A program made the position numbers and the translations under genes. A stretch of 64,000 nt of DNA from Flavobacterium humidisoli (GTDB taxonomy: Bacteria > Bacteroidota > Bacteroidia > Flavobacteriales > Flavobacteriaceae): contig NZ_CP096829.1 of assembly GCF_023272795.1 (NCBI RefSeq), forward strand, positions 4,960,001 through 5,024,000. Direction: 5' to 3'. Below the pieces are notes generated by a model. It did no database searches. It was not told the origin of the DNA and saw nothing but the letters and a program-made list of their open reading frames with translations. Below are positions 1 through 8,296 of this stretch, in pieces; positions within the stretch are counted from its first letter, which is position 1; every line of letters begins with the position of its first letter.

Positions 1-430
1 TTATATTCTGATTGTTCAATTAGTGGCATAACAAAGAGTTTTTGTGGTATTTACTACAAAGCTAAGAAATCATTCAATATGTAAATTAATTCTCTCTTTC
101 TATTTTATCTTTTTAATAATTCCCTAAAAAAACACATCCAAAAAAATCGAAAGAAAGTTATTTTTAAATCTATAACACAAAACGGTAAAAACTATTGCTT
201 TTTTTAAGGTATACGATTTTACAGCATCTGTTTCTTATTTCAAAATACCAGAAATTAATTTAAAAATAAACTCCTGTTAATTTTTAAAACAGCTTAATAT
301 TGTAGCACATTAGAAAGAAAACAAATTGTTAAATGTTCTAGAACACTGCGCTTGTCGCGCCACCTCTAACTTAAATACTTACTTTATTTGTATATTTGTC
401 AAATCGATTTCTAAAAACAAAATCCCTCTA
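1..430. other. Intergenic region at window start, no gene seen
   Basis: This AT-rich stretch precedes the first histidine kinase gene. I see no convincing coding frame, RNA gene or strong hairpin in it. An in-frame TTG at 326 would extend the kinase upstream, but the extra 35 residues are not membrane-like, so I treat 326-430 as untranslated leader. The promoter of the kinase is presumably here but I could not pin it. Confidence 0.5.
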
Positions 431-1801
431 ATGTTCGAACTCTTACCAGTAGATCCAAAAACAATATTTCTACTTTACTTTTGGGGCAATTTGTTTACTT
501 GCATTCTTATTTTTAGTTTTTCGTTTTCATATGCCAATAGCGATAACAGAAAAACTTTAAAATGGTTTGGCTTAGGCAAATTAATACTTACACTTGCTTG
601 GGTATTGGCTCTTTTACGAAATATCATTCCTGATTTTGCGTCTATTAACATTGCCAATTCTATGATTCTGGGTGCTTGCTGCTTTGAAACTATGGCTATG
701 CTGTCACTTATTAAAACGCATGCAAAAAAGCATTATCGGTTTCAAATAGCAATTACCGCAACATCAATAGTATTATTTAATATTTCCACATTTTTTGACG
801 CGTCACTGAATGCTCGTGTCATAATTGGCGGTATTGGCATATTTTTTATCTATTTATTGCCAACTATAACTTATTTTACAGAAAAGGGAAAAAGCTTTTT
901 TAAGACTTTTTATGTTTTGTGTTACATGGCATTTGAAATTCTAATTGCAATACGAATTATTCACAGATATTTGTATCCTCAAGATCTTATTATTTCCAAT
1001 GACATTTTCGATAGTCTATACAGCATTTGCCTATTTTTATTGACTTTAATTGGTATTGTAGGCTTTTTACTTTTGGTAAAAGAAAAGCAGGATCATAAAA
1101 TTAGAAAGCTTTTAAACGATAAGAACCAGTTCTTTTCTATTATTTCTCACGATTTAAGAGGTCCTTTAGGATCTTCTGTTTCTCTTTCTGAAATTCTACT
1201 GGAAAATATCGAAAAATACAGTCGAGAAGAAATTAAAGAAATATCAGAGCTTCTGCACGATTCGAACAAGAACATTTACAAATTACTGGAGAACCTTCTA
1301 GATTGGTCTAGAGTACAAACAGGAATGATTGCCTTTAATCCCAAAAATGTGCTTTTAAATGCTTTGATTGAAGAGAATATAGAATTAAGCCGAAATATCG
1401 CTTTAAATAAAAACATCAACATCACGTTTGAATCGGCTTACCTTGTCGAAGCAGAAGTTGATAAAAATATGATTAGCACCATCTTGCGAAATTTACTAAG
1501 TAATGCCATTAAATTTACAGACAAGAACGGTGAGATTAAAGTCAAATTAGTCAAAATAAATCAAAAAATAGAAATTTCGATTACAGATAACGGAATCGGA
1601 GTTCCTGACTACATAAAAGAAAAACTATTTAAAATAAACGGAAAGGTTCTACAAAAAGGAACAGAAAACGAACTAGGCAGCGGGCTCGGATTATTGCTTT
1701 GCAAAGAGTTTGTAAGCATTCATCAAGGAACAATTTGGGTAGAAAGCGAACAAGGAAAAGGAAGTACATTTCAGTTTACACTTCCGATAAAGGTGGTCTA
1801 A
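431..1801 (+). CDS. Membrane-bound sensor histidine kinase (orphan)
   Basis: A 456-residue sensor kinase. The N-terminal half has about six to seven hydrophobic membrane segments and no recognisable periplasmic sensor domain. The C-terminal half is a HisKA-HATPase_c core: the H-box SIISHDLRGP with His240 as predicted phospho-acceptor, the N-box LRNLLSNAIKFTD, the G1 box ITDNGIGVPD and the G2 box GSGLGLLLCKEF. The start at ATG 431 is preferred over an in-frame TTG at 326 because it directly precedes the hydrophobic region. No response regulator gene lies next to it, so its partner is elsewhere. A strong bidirectional terminator follows the stop. The signal sensed is unknown; the multi-pass sensor region suggests a membrane-derived cue, which is inference. 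Confidence 0.9.
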   Translation: MFELLPVDPKTIFLLYFWGNLFTCILIFSFSFSYANSDNRKTLKWFGLGKLILTLAWVLALLRNIIPDFASINIANSMILGACCFETMAMLSLIKTHAKKHYRFQIAITATSIVLFNISTFFDASLNARVIIGGIGIFFIYLLPTITYFTEKGKSFFKTFYVLCYMAFEILIAIRIIHRYLYPQDLIISNDIFDSLYSICLFLLTLIGIVGFLLLVKEKQDHKIRKLLNDKNQFFSIISHDLRGPLGSSVSLSEILLENIEKYSREEIKEISELLHDSNKNIYKLLENLLDWSRVQTGMIAFNPKNVLLNALIEENIELSRNIALNKNINITFESAYLVEAEVDKNMISTILRNLLSNAIKFTDKNGEIKVKLVKINQKIEISITDNGIGVPDYIKEKLFKINGKVLQKGTENELGSGLGLLLCKEFVSIHQGTIWVESEQGKGSTFQFTLPIKVV

Positions 1802-1828
1802 ATTCCAAGTCCAAACGAATAAAATAAA

Positions 1829-1866
1829 AAAATCCAAATTCCGGTTTGAACTGGAATTTGGATTTT
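1829..1866. terminator. Bidirectional hairpin terminator, AATTCCAA family
   Basis: A perfect 14-bp inverted repeat (arms 1829-1842 and 1853-1866, 10-nt loop) with A-tract on one side and T-tract on the other. It lies between the convergent kinase and SIMPL genes. An outer nested pair AAACGAAT (1813-1820) and ATTCGTTT (1884-1891) extends the structure. The same AATTCCAA word recurs in palindromes near 29840 and 36690. Confidence 0.75.
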
Positions 1867-1890
1867 AAATATTGGAATTTTTATATTCGT

Positions 1891-2583
1891 TTAGTCTAAT
1901 ACAAAACTTACACTAACATTTGCTGTAATTTCAATTTCACCGATAGCTAATGTTTCGTTGGACGCTCCTCCCATTGAATCTGCTTCTTTCATTCTCATTG
2001 CAGCATACATTGGCTGTGGACGGTAAACTTGAGAGTTATCAGAGATTGTAAAAGCCTTACCTACTTTTTGCCCTAAAACAGACACGTATTCTTCAGCTTT
2101 TACTTTAGCATCTTTCATTGCTAATTTTCTAGCTTCAGACTCGTATTGTGCTAATTTAGATGTTTCAAAAGAAACCTTATCGATTCTATTAATTCCTTGC
2201 TGAACCAAACCTTCCATTAACTCATCGTATTTAGCTAAATCTTTCACTACGATTTCTACCGTTTGTGTAGCATTATAAGAAGTTTTCTTTTTCTCATAAT
2301 CGTACTGCGGATTAAGAGCTACTTGTTTTGTTTTGAAATCTGCTGTTGGGATATTCATTTTTTTGATGAATTTTAAAACAGCGTCCATCTTTTCGTCATT
2401 TTGTTTTTTAACGTCTTTAGCATTATTCCCTTTTGTTTCAACCGAAGCTGAAATACAAACCTGATCAGGTGCTACTTTTACTTTTCCTTCTCCATTAACA
2501 TTAATTAGAGGTATTTGTTTGATTTCTTGGCCGTAAGACATAGTCATAAACATGATTGTTAAAAATAATACTAGTTTTTTCAT
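1891..2583 (-). CDS. SIMPL domain-containing secreted protein
   Basis: A 230-residue exported protein of the SIMPL (DUF541, formerly oxidative stress defence) family. An N-terminal signal peptide (MKKLVLFLTIMFMTMSYGQ) is followed by the diagnostic pattern of the family: INVNGEGKVKVAPDQVCISASVE near residues 27-48, a long helical middle with QNDEKMDAVLKFIK, the segment LNPQYDY, and a C-terminal ITANVSVSFVLD strand. Family members assemble into periplasmic or outer-membrane oligomers; their molecular role is poorly defined. It is convergent with the kinase, with a short gap to the rhomboid gene on the same strand, but there is no sign that the two work together. Confidence 0.88.
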   Translation of the reverse strand: MKKLVLFLTIMFMTMSYGQEIKQIPLINVNGEGKVKVAPDQVCISASVETKGNNAKDVKKQNDEKMDAVLKFIKKMNIPTADFKTKQVALNPQYDYEKKKTSYNATQTVEIVVKDLAKYDELMEGLVQQGINRIDKVSFETSKLAQYESEARKLAMKDAKVKAEEYVSVLGQKVGKAFTISDNSQVYRPQPMYAAMRMKEADSMGGASNETLAIGEIEITANVSVSFVLD

Positions 2584-2634
2584 TTTTGTTAAATTTTAAT
2601 ATTTAAAAAAGACATTTCAAAAGTTATGCCAGCA

Positions 2635-3273
2635 TTACAATTTCCCCAATTTTGCCATTCCAAAAAGTATCAAAATTGGTATTGCAAGCAGGATTACCAT
2701 CATTGTATGGTCGGTAAATAAAGAAGGTTGTTTGATCAAAGTAATTAAATATCCTCCTATAGCACCTCCAAAGTGTGCTGTATGCCCAATATTGTCATTT
2801 TTGGCTTTCATACCATAAATCGAGTATAATAAATACAAAATTCCAAAAATATAAGCTGGCATTGGGATGACAAAAAATATTCCGAGCATCATGTCGGGCT
2901 GCAATAATATTGCGGAATATAAAACTCCCGTTACAGCACCAGAAGCACCAACCGCACGATAACTATAATCATTCTTATGAAATAGCATAGTAAGAAGACT
3001 TCCAAAAATTAAACTCCCGAAATAAACCAAGATGAAAGAAAAATTGCCGAGCCAGCCTAAAACTACAGGAGCAAAAAAATACAATGTTAGCATATTAAAG
3101 ATCAAATGCATCATGTCTACATGCAAAAAGCCAGAAGACAACATTCTAATTTGCTCTCCGGAACGAATGCTTCCTACATGGAATTCGTATTTTCTAAAAA
3201 AATAAAGATCGTTAAAACCTTTGTAACTAATAACAACGTTCGCAATGATAATCGCTATTAAAATAATATTCAT
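2635..3273 (-). CDS. Rhomboid family intramembrane serine protease
   Basis: A 212-residue polytopic membrane protein with six predicted hydrophobic segments. The catalytic pair is visible: Ser111 in GASGAVTG and His167 in HTAHFGG. The HxxxN region preceding the active helix is present as HLIFNML. The start at 3273 (MNIILIAIII) is chosen over an in-frame upstream start at 3315 because it begins directly with the first membrane helix. Rhomboids cleave transmembrane segments of substrate proteins within the inner membrane; nothing nearby names a substrate. Confidence 0.9.
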   Translation of the reverse strand: MNIILIAIIIANVVISYKGFNDLYFFRKYEFHVGSIRSGEQIRMLSSGFLHVDMMHLIFNMLTLYFFAPVVLGWLGNFSFILVYFGSLIFGSLLTMLFHKNDYSYRAVGASGAVTGVLYSAILLQPDMMLGIFFVIPMPAYIFGILYLLYSIYGMKAKNDNIGHTAHFGGAIGGYLITLIKQPSLFTDHTMMVILLAIPILILFGMAKLGKL

Positions 3274-3392
3274 AAGTAATAAGTATTGTGAATTATGATT
3301 TGTAAATATAATCATTCTTAAAGATAAGTTAGCAAGAATGCAAAATAGCAGTCGATAATCATTTTTAATTTATCTTTGCCAAAAAAAATTAC

Positions 3393-4265
3393 ATGCAGTT
3401 TCTTGTCTATATTTTAGCCTACCCATTACTTTGGCTTATCTCTATACTTCCTTTTCCTATATTTTACCTTTTTTCAGATTTTGTCTGTTTTTTGGTTTAT
3501 AGAGTTATTGGATATCGCAAAAAAGTGGTTCGCGAAAATCTTGCGCTTACTTTACCTCATTTGAGCGATGCCGAAAGAAAGGTTATAGAAAAGAAATTCT
3601 ACAAACATATGTGCGATATGTTTTTGGAGATGATTAAAACCATGAGCATGTCTCCTGAAGAAATGGAACGAAGATTTCATGTTACTAATATCGATCTTGT
3701 TTTGGATTATGCTAAAAAAGGAAAAAGTGTTATTCTGGTGGCTTCGCATTATGCTAGTTACGAATGGCTTTTGACTATTAATCCGAAACTGGGATTTCAG
3801 GGCGTTGCTGTTTACAAAAGACTGGCCAATCCTTATTTTGATAAATTGGTTCGAAAAATCCGTTCAAAATATAATACAGAAATGATCGAAACTAGAAAGG
3901 CGATTCCAACAATGGCAAAAAACCAGCGTGAAGGAGTTTTAAGCATGTACGGTTTAGCAAGCGACCAATCTCCAAAAATGGAAAGGATTTTTCATTCTAT
4001 GAAATTTATGGGAGTTGAAGTTCCTGTACATACAGGTGCCGAAACATTGGCAAAAAAGTACGATTTGGCTGTTATATTTGTACAGGTAAAAAAAGTAAAA
4101 AGAGGGTATTATGAAGCAACTTTTGTTTCGCTTGCCGATAATCCAAAAGATTTTGAAAACTTCAAAATTACAGAACTGTATTTAAAAGAAGTAGAAAAAC
4201 AAATTCTAGAAGCTCCAGAGTTTTATTTATGGACGCACAAAAGATGGAAACACCGTATTGAATAA
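3393..4265 (+). CDS. Lysophospholipid / lipid A type acyltransferase
   Basis: A 290-residue protein of the LpxL/HtrB (lipid A biosynthesis acyltransferase) superfamily. An N-terminal hydrophobic anchor (residues 1-35) is followed by the catalytic HX4E motif in HYASYEW at about residue 118, and by SDQSPK and VPVHTGAE segments typical of the family. It probably transfers a secondary acyl chain to a Kdo-lipid A precursor or acylates another membrane lipid at the inner membrane; the exact acceptor is not decidable from sequence. A TATCTTTG -7-type element lies at about 3371-3378, close upstream of ATG. A bidirectional terminator separates it from glmM. Confidence 0.85.
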   Translation: MQFLVYILAYPLLWLISILPFPIFYLFSDFVCFLVYRVIGYRKKVVRENLALTLPHLSDAERKVIEKKFYKHMCDMFLEMIKTMSMSPEEMERRFHVTNIDLVLDYAKKGKSVILVASHYASYEWLLTINPKLGFQGVAVYKRLANPYFDKLVRKIRSKYNTEMIETRKAIPTMAKNQREGVLSMYGLASDQSPKMERIFHSMKFMGVEVPVHTGAETLAKKYDLAVIFVQVKKVKRGYYEATFVSLADNPKDFENFKITELYLKEVEKQILEAPEFYLWTHKRWKHRIE

Positions 4266-4274
4266 TCCTAAATA

Positions 4275-4312
4275 GAAAAAGCCTCTTTCGAAAGTTTCAA
4301 AAGAGGCTTTTG
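4275..4312. terminator. Bidirectional terminator between acyltransferase and glmM
   Basis: The palindrome AAAAGCCTCTTT / AAAAGAGGCTTTT with a 10-nt loop, flanked by A and T tracts, sits between two convergent genes. It can work as a rho-independent terminator in both directions. Confidence 0.85.
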
Positions 4313-4332
4313 TATTTAATAATGCTAAAATC

Positions 4333-5721
4333 TTAGATTCCAGCAATTACTTTAATTTCATCAATAATTCGAAGTGCTAATTTGTCTGCAGCATCTTGAG
4401 AAGGCGCTTCAGTATAAATACGAATAATCGGTTCTGTGTTTGATTTTCTTAAATGAACCCATTCTGTCGCAAAATCAATTTTTACACCATCAATTGTCGA
4501 AATATCTTCATTTTTGTATTTCTCTGTCATTTGAGATAGAATCGCATCAACATCAATCTGTGGTGTCAATTCGATTTTATTTTTACTCATATAGTATTCT
4601 GGATAAGAAGCTCTCAAAGCAGAAACTGGCATTTTTTTGTTCGCCAAATGCGTTAAAAACAATGCAACTCCCACCAGACTATCTCTTCCGTAGTGCAATT
4701 CAGGATAGATAATTCCTCCGTTGCCTTCGCCACCAATTATTGCGTTGTTTTTCTTCATTAATTCTACTACATTCACCTCTCCTACTGCACTTGCTTCATA
4801 GCTTCCGCCGTGCGCTTTAGTTACATCTCTCAAGGCACGAGAAGATGACATATTAGAAACGGTATTTCCTGGAGTTTTGCTCAAAACATAATCTGCACAA
4901 GCCACCAACGTATATTCTTCACCAAACATTTCTCCGTCTTCGCTAATAAAAGCCAAACGATCAACATCTGGATCTACTACGATACCAAAATCAGCTTTTT
5001 CTTTTACAACAAGCTCAGAAATATCAGTTAAATGTTCTTTTAATGGCTCCGGGTTATGAGGAAAATGTCCGTTTGGTTCGCAGTATAATTCTACAACTTC
5101 AACGCCCATTAATTTTAAAAGTTTCGGAATGATAATTCCTCCAGACGAATTTACACCATCCACAACCACTTTAAATTTAGCTTCTTTAACCGCTTCGATA
5201 TCAACCAATGGCAAGTTTAAAACTTCATCTATATGAATATCCATATACGCATCATTAGAAATAACTTCGCCTAAACTATCTACATCAGAAAAGTCGAAAG
5301 CTTCAGCTTCAGCAATTTCAAGAATTTTTGCACCGTCAGCGCCACTTAAAAATTCTCCTTTTGCATTTAATAATTTTAAAGCATTCCATTGTTTTGGATT
5401 GTGCGATGCCGTTAAGATAATTCCTCCGTCAGCTTTTTCCAAAGGAACAGCCACTTCAACGGTTGGTGTTGTAGAAAGTCCAAGATCTATAACATCTATT
5501 CCTAAACCAATTAAAGTATTCACTACTAAATTATGAATCATTGGTCCAGAAATTCTCGCATCACGGCCAATTACAACAGTCAATTTATCTTTAGCAATAT
5601 TATTTTTTAAGAAAGTTCCGTAAGCCGAAGCAAATTTCACTGCATCAACAGGAGTTAGATTATCTCCCACTTTTCCTCCGATCGTCCCACGGATTCCAGA
5701 AATAGATTTTATTAGAGTCAT
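4333..5721 (-). CDS. glmM: Phosphoglucosamine mutase
   Basis: A 462-residue alpha-D-phosphohexomutase. The phosphoserine loop TASHNPKQWN places the catalytic Ser at about residue 106; GRDARISGP, the metal-binding DPDVDRLAF and the sugar-binding GGEGNGGIIYPELHYGRDS follow, with the phosphate-binding RKSNTEPIIRIY near the C-terminus. The family member that fits best in Bacteroidota is GlmM, which converts glucosamine-6-phosphate to glucosamine-1-phosphate for peptidoglycan and LPS precursors. A phosphomannomutase or phosphoglucomutase role cannot be excluded by motifs alone. It diverges from the acpH-like gene across a 206-bp spacer containing a long imperfect inverted repeat. Confidence 0.88.
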   Translation of the reverse strand: MTLIKSISGIRGTIGGKVGDNLTPVDAVKFASAYGTFLKNNIAKDKLTVVIGRDARISGPMIHNLVVNTLIGLGIDVIDLGLSTTPTVEVAVPLEKADGGIILTASHNPKQWNALKLLNAKGEFLSGADGAKILEIAEAEAFDFSDVDSLGEVISNDAYMDIHIDEVLNLPLVDIEAVKEAKFKVVVDGVNSSGGIIIPKLLKLMGVEVVELYCEPNGHFPHNPEPLKEHLTDISELVVKEKADFGIVVDPDVDRLAFISEDGEMFGEEYTLVACADYVLSKTPGNTVSNMSSSRALRDVTKAHGGSYEASAVGEVNVVELMKKNNAIIGGEGNGGIIYPELHYGRDSLVGVALFLTHLANKKMPVSALRASYPEYYMSKNKIELTPQIDVDAILSQMTEKYKNEDISTIDGVKIDFATEWVHLRKSNTEPIIRIYTEAPSQDAADKLALRIIDEIKVIAGI

Positions 5722-5756
5722 TTTTGTGAGTTAGGGTTATTTTTTACAAATATAAA

Positions 5757-5922
5757 AAAGTTACTGAGTTACTAAGGCGCTAAGTCTCTAAGATTTTAAA
5801 TTTAATCTATAAGAAACCACTTATTTCTCGTTATTTTTATAACAAAATGATTTAAAAAAGTTTTTATACATTTACTAAAATAACGTCAGAATCTTAGCCT
5901 CTAAGGTTCTTAGCAACTTTAA
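5757..5922. repeat. Intergenic imperfect palindrome built from CTAAG words
   Basis: The left arm (about 5757-5797) contains AAAGTTACTGAG, ACTAAGGCGCTAAG and TCTCTAAG; the right arm (about 5889-5922) is its imperfect reverse complement (AATCTTAGCCTCTAAGG, TTCTTAGCAACTTT). It lies between divergent glmM and acpH-like genes. I see no coding sequence in it. Confidence 0.6.
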
Positions 5923-5927
5923 CAAAA

Positions 5928-6512
5928 ATGAATTTCTTAGCCCACATATACCTTTCTGGAGAAAATGATCTGATTAAAATAGGAAATTTTATGGCTGACG
6001 GAATTCGCGGAAAACAATTTGAACATTTTCCCGAAGATGTACAAAAAGGAATTTTACTGCATCGATTCATTGATACCTATACCGATTCTCATGATATTTT
6101 TAGAACCAGCACCAAACGTCTTCACGACAGATATCATCATTATGCTGGCGTAATTGTCGATATTGTTTATGATCATTTTTTGGCCAAAAACTGGACAAAA
6201 TATTCAGATGAAGAATTAGAACATTTTGTAAAGCGATTTTATCATTCTTTGCATGATAATTACGAGATTTTAACCGAAAAAACACAAGGTTTAATGCCTT
6301 ACATGATTGAAAGAAACTGGCTGGTAAGTTATCGTACAACCGAAGGAATCCAGCATATTTTGACGCAAATGGACAGAAGGTCGAAAAATATTTCTCAAAT
6401 GCAATTTGCTGTTGAAGAACTTATTGAGTTTTATGATGAATTTGAAGAAGAATTCACCCTTTTCTTTGAAGAAATGAGAGTAAAAGCCAAAGAAAAACTA
6501 CTTTCTCTCTAG
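5928..6512 (+). CDS. ACP phosphodiesterase (DUF479 family)
   Basis: A 194-residue protein of the AcpH/DUF479 family, HD-domain-like phosphodiesterases that remove the 4'-phosphopantetheine arm from holo-acyl carrier protein. The diagnostic N-terminus MNFLAHIYLSG, the segment GNFMADGIRGK, and GILLHRFIDTYTDSHD (metal-ligand His and Asp), followed by YAGVIVDIVYDHFLAKNW, are all present. Length agrees with the E. coli enzyme. It lies 21 bp ahead of the gamma-glutamyltransferase start and may be cotranscribed with it. Confidence 0.87.
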   Translation: MNFLAHIYLSGENDLIKIGNFMADGIRGKQFEHFPEDVQKGILLHRFIDTYTDSHDIFRTSTKRLHDRYHHYAGVIVDIVYDHFLAKNWTKYSDEELEHFVKRFYHSLHDNYEILTEKTQGLMPYMIERNWLVSYRTTEGIQHILTQMDRRSKNISQMQFAVEELIEFYDEFEEEFTLFFEEMRVKAKEKLLSL

Positions 6513-6533
6513 CCTAATTTAATTATATTGCAA

Positions 6534-8222
6534 ATGAAAAAAATTACATTTTTAATAGCCCTTTTATATTTCAATAGCAGCAACGCCCAAGAAGCCTTTT
6601 CAAAACCAACAGGATTGGTTGTTACAAAAGCAATGGTCGTTTCTGCTCGCGAAGAAGCTTCAAAAATTGGTGCCGACATTATGAAAAAAGGAGGAAATGC
6701 TTTTGATGCCATGGTCGGAACTGAATTGGCTCTTGCAGTTGCTTTTCCGTTTGCAGGAAATATAGGTGGCGGCGGATTTATGGTTTACAGAAAAGCAAAT
6801 GGCGAAGTCGGTTCTTTGGACTATCGCGAAAAAGCGCCACTTGCAGCCACAAAAGATATGTTTTTGGATAGCGAAGGGAATGTTATAAAAGGAAAAAGCA
6901 CGCAAACAGCTCTTGCTATTGGTGTTCCTGGAACTATTGCAGGCGTTTTTGCCGTACATAAAAAATATGGAACAATGCCTATTTCTAAAATTTTAGAGCC
7001 CGTTATTGCTTTGGCAGAAAGAGGTGTCATTGTAACGAAAAAGCAAGAGAAAAGTATAAAAGACTATCATGAAAGCATTGTAAAAATAAACGGCGAAAAT
7101 TCGCTTGTATCAGGCAATTTCAAAGAAAATGACACGATCAAGTACCTAGCTTTAGCCAAAACTTTAAAAAGAATTCAGAAAAAAGGAAGAAATGAATTTT
7201 ACAAAGGCGAAACTGCTAAAATCTTAGTCGATTATCTTCAGAAAAAAGGCGGTATTATCACGATGCAAGATTTAGCCAAATATGAAGCGAAATGGAGAAA
7301 GCCGCTTCAGTTTACTTATAAAGATTTAAAAATCATTTCGATGTCTCCTCCAAGCAGTGGTGGAATTTGTCTGGCGCAAATCTTAAAAATGTTGGAACCA
7401 TATGATTTAGCAAAAATGGGACATAATTCTCCAGATGCCATTCAGGTAATTGTTGAAGCCGAAAGAAGAGCATATGCCGACAGAAGTTATTTTTTAGGCG
7501 ATCCTGATTTTGTAAAAATTCCAATGAAAGAGTTATTAGACCAAAACTATCTGCGCGATAGAATGGCAAGTTTTAATCCTGAAAAAGCAACTTTATCTAC
7601 CGAAATTAAAGAAGGAAAAATAAATTATGCCGAAAGCACAGAAACCACACATTATTCTATCGTAGACCAATTCGGAAACGCAATTGCAGCTACAACCACT
7701 TTAAATGACGGCTATGGTTCTAAATATTACTGTGATGAATTAGGCTTCTTTTTGAATAATGAAATGGATGATTTTAGTGCCAAACCTGGTTCGCCAAATA
7801 TGTTTGGTTTGGTCGGAAATGAAGCCAACAGCATTGCGCCGCAAAAACGCATGTTAAGCTCTATGACACCAACAATTGTAGAAAAAGACGGAAAACTTTT
7901 TATGGTAGTTGGAACTCCAGGCGGTTCAACCATTATTACTTCTGTTTTACAAACGATTTTAAATGTTTACGAATACAAATTAAGCATGCAGGAAGCTGTA
8001 AATGCTCCGCGTTTTCATCATCAATGGCTGCCCGATTTAATAACTTTCGAACCTAATACCTTTGAAACGAAAACTATAGACAAGCTAAAAGCTAAGAGTT
8101 ACATTATCAACGAGAAACCTACTCCAATTATCGGAAAAGTAGATGCCATTTTAGTTTTACCTGACAATAAATTAGAAGGAGGAGCAGATTTTAGAGGTGA
8201 CGACACAGCTGTTGGTTTTTAA
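6534..8222 (+). CDS. ggt: Gamma-glutamyltransferase
   Basis: A 562-residue secreted N-terminal-nucleophile hydrolase. A signal peptide (MKKITFLIALLYFNSSNAQ) is followed by the large subunit with GGNAFDAMV, GNIGGGGFMVY and DYREKAP. The autocatalytic cleavage and nucleophile site is the TTHYSIVD segment with Thr371, and the small subunit carries NNEMDDF, SSMTPTIV and GTPGGSTIITSV. The enzyme cleaves gamma-glutamyl bonds in glutathione in the periplasm. The start at 6534 is chosen because the in-frame TTG two codons upstream adds nothing to the signal peptide. It follows the acpH-like gene at short distance. Confidence 0.94.
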   Translation: MKKITFLIALLYFNSSNAQEAFSKPTGLVVTKAMVVSAREEASKIGADIMKKGGNAFDAMVGTELALAVAFPFAGNIGGGGFMVYRKANGEVGSLDYREKAPLAATKDMFLDSEGNVIKGKSTQTALAIGVPGTIAGVFAVHKKYGTMPISKILEPVIALAERGVIVTKKQEKSIKDYHESIVKINGENSLVSGNFKENDTIKYLALAKTLKRIQKKGRNEFYKGETAKILVDYLQKKGGIITMQDLAKYEAKWRKPLQFTYKDLKIISMSPPSSGGICLAQILKMLEPYDLAKMGHNSPDAIQVIVEAERRAYADRSYFLGDPDFVKIPMKELLDQNYLRDRMASFNPEKATLSTEIKEGKINYAESTETTHYSIVDQFGNAIAATTTLNDGYGSKYYCDELGFFLNNEMDDFSAKPGSPNMFGLVGNEANSIAPQKRMLSSMTPTIVEKDGKLFMVVGTPGGSTIITSVLQTILNVYEYKLSMQEAVNAPRFHHQWLPDLITFEPNTFETKTIDKLKAKSYIINEKPTPIIGKVDAILVLPDNKLEGGADFRGDDTAVGF

Positions 8223-8296
8223 ATTGATTCTTGATTTTATTTTTTTTAAACGAGATTAAAATATAATTTTGTAAGATCGCTAATTTTTAAAACATA

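Noticed and set aside
326..430. Upstream extension of the first histidine kinase from a TTG
   Set aside because: The added 35 residues are polar and cysteine-bearing, unlike kinase N-termini, and ATG 431 directly precedes the membrane region.
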